This document shows, one piece after another, positions 21,769 through 23,378 of a DNA stretch of 23,378 bases (positions are counted from its first letter, which is position 1; the number at the start of each line of letters is the position of its first letter). The stretch lies in IMG/VR virus record IMGVR_UViG_3300034521_000095, positions 1 to 23,378 of that record; one strand, given 5' to 3'. A program made the translations under genes and the position numbers. Below the pieces are notes generated by a model. That model was not told the DNA's origin and did not search any database. It was given only the letters and a program-made list of their open reading frames with translations. This stretch comes from a virus.

Positions 21769-22863
21769 TCAGTCATTAAGGTACTTAGTATTCCCTTCAC
21801 AAAATCCACAGCCAACCAGTCCACTCATTTCACTAACTGATGTAGAGCTTCCACCACAGTAGCCGCAAGTACTGATTGAATCATGAAAAACAAGGCAGTT
21901 CGTGCACAGATATCCACCTCCGTACTCACATACCGTCTCATAGCCGTCACAATCGGAACAACTTGCTGGAAGGCCTGAATAACTAATATCTTCTAGTTTG
22001 CCGACCCATTCATCCAGCAAATCGTATCTGGATGATGAGTAATTGCAGTTGTTGCAATTGAAATTCGTTTCACCGGTAGCGTTCAGATCCTGCCTTACTC
22101 CGCAACTAGGGCATGTAACTTCGACATAAGGATCAGATCTGCAACCGCAGACTAAGCAATTTGCTTCGTGAAGAGTATTTCCTCTCTCCTCATTGATGGA
22201 TATATCAACGGCAGCATTTTTACTGCAAGCACGACAGTTTGAGATCGTGCATCCCTGTTTTCTGAGATCATCGAGTGTTGGCTGTAAATAACGAAATTTT
22301 GCATTAGCATAAAACAACGAACTTTCGAGCATACGATCCTCATCTGATGCCAACTTTGAGTTTAGAGGTTCTCCAAAAAGATAGAACCACTGATCACGCA
22401 TAAAACGGTTAAGCGCAAACCAAGCGTCAGCCTGTTCATCAAGGATTGTCTTCACCTGAGTGTCGGTAAAGTCGGAATGATAAAAATGAACCACACGATT
22501 GCGGTGGTCTTTAACTTTTTTGAATACAGCGATGGTTTCTTTTGGTAGGGGATTTTGAAGTACATCACCTAACCGCTGACAGGTTTCATCGTATGTGACC
22601 GACTGGAAATCACCGGCAAGGTATTTTGCGCGCTCAATTTTCCTCCCGGAGCACACCAGACTCCAGTGTTCGTGTACTAGCGGCACTTTCAGCATGATCT
22701 CTACCGCGGTCCAGAAACTGACAATCGAAAATTTTGGCTTGGAAGCCTCTAGTTCTTCGCGTGCCTTATCTAGAAACTCCAGACCGTTGTTGATCAGAGC
22801 TTGAACGTCTTTAGATACAAACGATTCGTCATTGTGCTGGAAGCTGTATTTTTTATTTTTCAT
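21769..22863 (-). CDS. HEPN-like protein with four zinc ribbons
   Basis: A 364-residue protein I do not recognise as a named family. The N-terminal half (about 20-165) is helical, with a HEPN-type R-x4-H motif at Arg121-His126 (KDHRNRVVHFYH); in HEPN RNases these residues are catalytic. The C-terminal half holds eight CxxC knuckles that pair into four zinc ribbons: Cys210/213 with 236/239, 251/254 with 270/273, 302/305 with 320/323, and 333/336 with 352/355. No membrane segment. The domain pair suggests an RNA- or stress-triggered nuclease with a sensor module, such as an abortive-infection gene; function is inferred from architecture and position beside an att site. Confidence 0.72.
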   Translation of the reverse strand: MKNKKYSFQHNDESFVSKDVQALINNGLEFLDKAREELEASKPKFSIVSFWTAVEIMLKVPLVHEHWSLVCSGRKIERAKYLAGDFQSVTYDETCQRLGDVLQNPLPKETIAVFKKVKDHRNRVVHFYHSDFTDTQVKTILDEQADAWFALNRFMRDQWFYLFGEPLNSKLASDEDRMLESSLFYANAKFRYLQPTLDDLRKQGCTISNCRACSKNAAVDISINEERGNTLHEANCLVCGCRSDPYVEVTCPSCGVRQDLNATGETNFNCNNCNYSSSRYDLLDEWVGKLEDISYSGLPASCSDCDGYETVCEYGGGYLCTNCLVFHDSISTCGYCGGSSTSVSEMSGLVGCGFCEGNTKYLND

Positions 22864-23378
22864 GGCTATATAACCTGTTTATTCATCCGGTACCCATTGT
22901 AAATGTCCTACTTAAACGGAGCACTAATTTTTAGAAATCTTCCAGCGGGCTGATTATATCTTGGACTAGCCCCCATTTGACTAATACACCTGTGTGCTGC
23001 GTCCATCAGTTGAACTCACAGCTCCTAGCGGACATTCGCAACATTAAATTCTTCACCATTTAGATTGTCTAATAGTGATAACCTTTTGAATAATCAAGAG
23101 TGGCAATATTAAATTTTTGGCGAAAAGATGATGTAACGTATTGATAAAGCATGATAACACGCATGATTTAAAATCCCTTTATCGTGAAAGGGCTGATAGG
23201 TACAGGCACTTGTTTTGCCCTATAAAACGGTTATCAAAATTCAAAAACATACATTGATAATCAATCGGTTAGGAGAATGCTGCAAACTAGTTGATTTACA
23301 ATAAAATTATAGAATTATTTTTATTTATCATGTGGTTGTATATGAAGCATCTAACTACTGCTGCGCCACATGGGTTGG
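22864..23378. other. AT-rich stretch without a convincing gene
   Basis: No open frame of useful length with a ribosome site. It holds a cluster of TGATAA motifs (23076-23265), a 13-base palindrome ATTGATAATCAAT (23253-23265), a small hairpin CCCTTT-ATCGTG-AAAGGG (23175-23192) and a tandem GCATGAT pair (23149-23155, 23161-23167). ATG 23342 opens a frame to the window end, but without a ribosome site. The left part must hold the promoter of the HEPN-like gene; I see no clear -35/-10. Confidence 0.4.

Noticed and set aside
23342-23378. Start of a gene running off the window (MKHLTTAAP)
   Set aside because: Only 12 codons visible and no ribosome site, so not supportable.
1-23378. CRISPR array or insertion sequence
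   Set aside because: No repeat-spacer series and no transposase or terminal inverted repeats were seen by eye on either strand.

Overview
The window is mostly the late half of a lambda-like siphophage genome, carried as a prophage in an enterobacterium, followed by an attachment-site scar and a short accessory region. Support for Enterobacterales: lambda-type head and tail proteins in lambda order (E-FI-FII-Z-U-V-G-GT-H-M-L-K-I-J), UmuD, UmuC and YedK that look very close to the E. coli proteins, and the 3' half of a tRNA-Pro (proL-like) with its own terminator. I cannot fix the genus.

Layout. 1-4013: end of the major capsid gene, head-completion genes FI and FII, tail genes Z, U and V, and the G/GT chaperones made by a -1 frameshift. 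3991-8322: tape measure H and tail-tip genes M, L, K, closed by an intrinsic terminator. 8323-11034: an AT-richer block between K and I. It holds a P22 immI-like regulatory switch (a leftward Mnt-like repressor, a rightward 55-residue Arc-like repressor, then a Bro-N antirepressor), a second antirepressor-like gene and a lipoprotein gene. Two back-to-back promoters lie between the repressors, with three near-identical operators spaced 24-25 bp whose nine-base core matches the P22 Mnt operator as I remember it. 11046-17284: gpI, the host-specificity protein J, a 314-residue protein of unknown role and a side tail fibre. 17419-20092: an SOS cassette: a DinI-like gene diverging from umuDC across a perfect LexA box, then yedK convergent with and overlapping umuC.

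20260-20415 is an integration scar: phased ATTCCCC repeats, the tRNA-Pro terminator and the 3' 47 bases of tRNA-Pro on the minus strand, without an intact 5' half. To its right, 20506-22863 carries three minus-strand genes of unknown function. The first transcribed is a HEPN-like protein with four zinc ribbons, a plausible defence gene. The next are a possible GNAT-fold protein and a basic 125-residue protein. An unusual nested palindrome lies between the first two. The last 500 bases are AT-rich, without a convincing gene, and hold a cluster of TGATAA motifs.

How the parts work together: the structural genes are a late transcription unit. The terminators inside it (after K, after the second antirepressor, after the lipoprotein, after I) imply that late mRNA must be antiterminated to reach J. 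The immI-like block is separately promoted and could act in the lysogen, its antirepressors probably inactivating prophage repressors. The SOS cassette would be switched on with DNA damage, as prophage induction is.
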